A DNA stretch of 5,135 bases from SIG220 sp045615545 (GTDB lineage: Bacteria > Bacillota_I > Bacilli_A > RFN20 > CAG-826): the NCBI GenBank assembly GCA_045615545.1, contig JAZLFA010000034.1, positions 1 to 5,135 of the forward strand, given 5' to 3'. This document shows, piece by piece, positions 4,935 to 5,135 of this stretch; position 1 is the first letter of the stretch; every line of letters begins with the position of its first letter. The translations under genes and the position numbers were made by a program. The notes beneath the pieces are model-generated. The model was not told the DNA's origin and made no database searches. It was given only the letters and a program-made list of their open reading frames with translations.

Positions 4935-4940
4935 ATTATA
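4935..4940 (-). promoter_or_regulatory. -10 box of the DUF6273 lipoprotein gene, near-leaderless
   Basis: On the minus strand TATAAT lies only 10 nt before the ATG at 4924, placing the transcription start within a few bases of the start codon. No good -35 box is present at 16-18 nt spacing and no AGGAG-like site precedes the ATG. Either the gene is translated leaderless, or the true promoter lies further upstream. Confidence 0.5.
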
Positions 4941-4956
4941 CATTATTTTATTTATC

Positions 4957-5010
4957 AAAATAAAAAGGTCGGCAAACAGAGTATCTATATAGAACAATTG
5001 CGTTCCGACC
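4957..5010 (-). terminator. Terminator between the two DUF6273 lipoprotein genes
   Basis: On the minus strand GGTCGG (5010-5005) pairs with CCGACC (4972-4967), then CAA with TTG (5000-4998/4975-4973) across a 4-nt AACG bulge, with a 22-nt loop containing the palindrome TCTATATAGA. TTTTTATTT follows the stem. It starts 9 nt after the upstream gene's stop, so it ends that transcript. The stem core is the same GGTCGG/CCGACC used in the AbiE-flanking hairpins. Confidence 0.75.
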
Positions 5011-5018
5011 ACTCATAA

Positions 5019-5135
5019 TTAAATACAGAAAGCAGGGGCGACACAATAATCATAAGCATAGATGCCAGAATTAAGATTAGGATTACCATTACTGTTTACA
5101 ACAGAAGCTGCTTGATTATCTCCTTCAAAAGAACA
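5019..5135 (-). CDS. DUF6273-like lipoprotein paralogue, C-terminal end only (partial)
   Basis: The last 38 residues and a TAA stop of a minus-strand gene that runs off the right edge. The peptide contains AASVVNSNGNPNLNSGIY and ends CVAPAFCI, aligning with AAYYVPYNGNIGVG...SIAPAFCI at the end of the neighbour encoded at 3773-4924. The final 23 bp (5019-5041) are identical to 3773-3795, while the preceding residues differ strongly. I infer a tandem paralogue of the DUF6273 family; its N-terminus and signal peptide are outside the window. Confidence 0.75.
   Translation of the reverse strand, partial: CSFEGDNQAASVVNSNGNPNLNSGIYAYDYCVAPAFCI

Overview
The window is AT-rich bacterial DNA of low-GC Gram-positive character: strong AAGGAG-type ribosome binding sites, TATAAT-like -10 boxes, lipoprotein signal peptides, and BspA-like leucine-rich-repeat and DUF6273 surface proteins. 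That combination fits a gut-associated Bacillota or Mollicutes-like lineage; this placement is inference. Tryptophan is written TGG throughout, so the standard bacterial code, not TGA=Trp, is the better reading.

Left part (1-2420), defence. The window opens with the last codons of an AbiEii-type protein (2-73). A complete type IV toxin-antitoxin operon follows: an AbiEi/DUF6088 antitoxin (498-1163) overlapping by 14 nt an AbiEii nucleotidyltransferase toxin (1150-2190). Both AbiEii genes end in the same acidic tail. Each is followed by the same non-coding element (74-303 and 2191-2420), which keeps the same length in both copies. The element holds a GGTCGG/CCGACC hairpin, a second GGTCGG segment that could compete for the same partner, and nine 10-bp repeat units in a 6+3 arrangement split by the trinucleotide ATT. 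This cassette-like layout is the most unusual thing in the window.

Middle (2421-2634), RNA. Downstream of the second array lies a possible promoter, then about 130 nt that folds by eye into a short hairpin, two 49-bp-spaced hairpins whose stems covary, and an intrinsic terminator. It could be a free-standing small RNA or the leader of the next gene.

Right part (2635-5135), cell surface. A BspA/TpLRR-type lipoprotein on the plus strand converges on a DUF6273 lipoprotein on the minus strand. Upstream of the latter, also on minus, is the 3' end of a second protein of the same family, with a hairpin terminator between them. The two minus-strand genes share an identical 23-bp 3' end but differ sharply just before it, as in an expanding, diversifying family.

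Functionally the window pairs a tandemly repeated abortive-infection module with a surface-lipoprotein cluster, typical of an accessory region. No integrase, transposase, tRNA or rRNA gene is visible.
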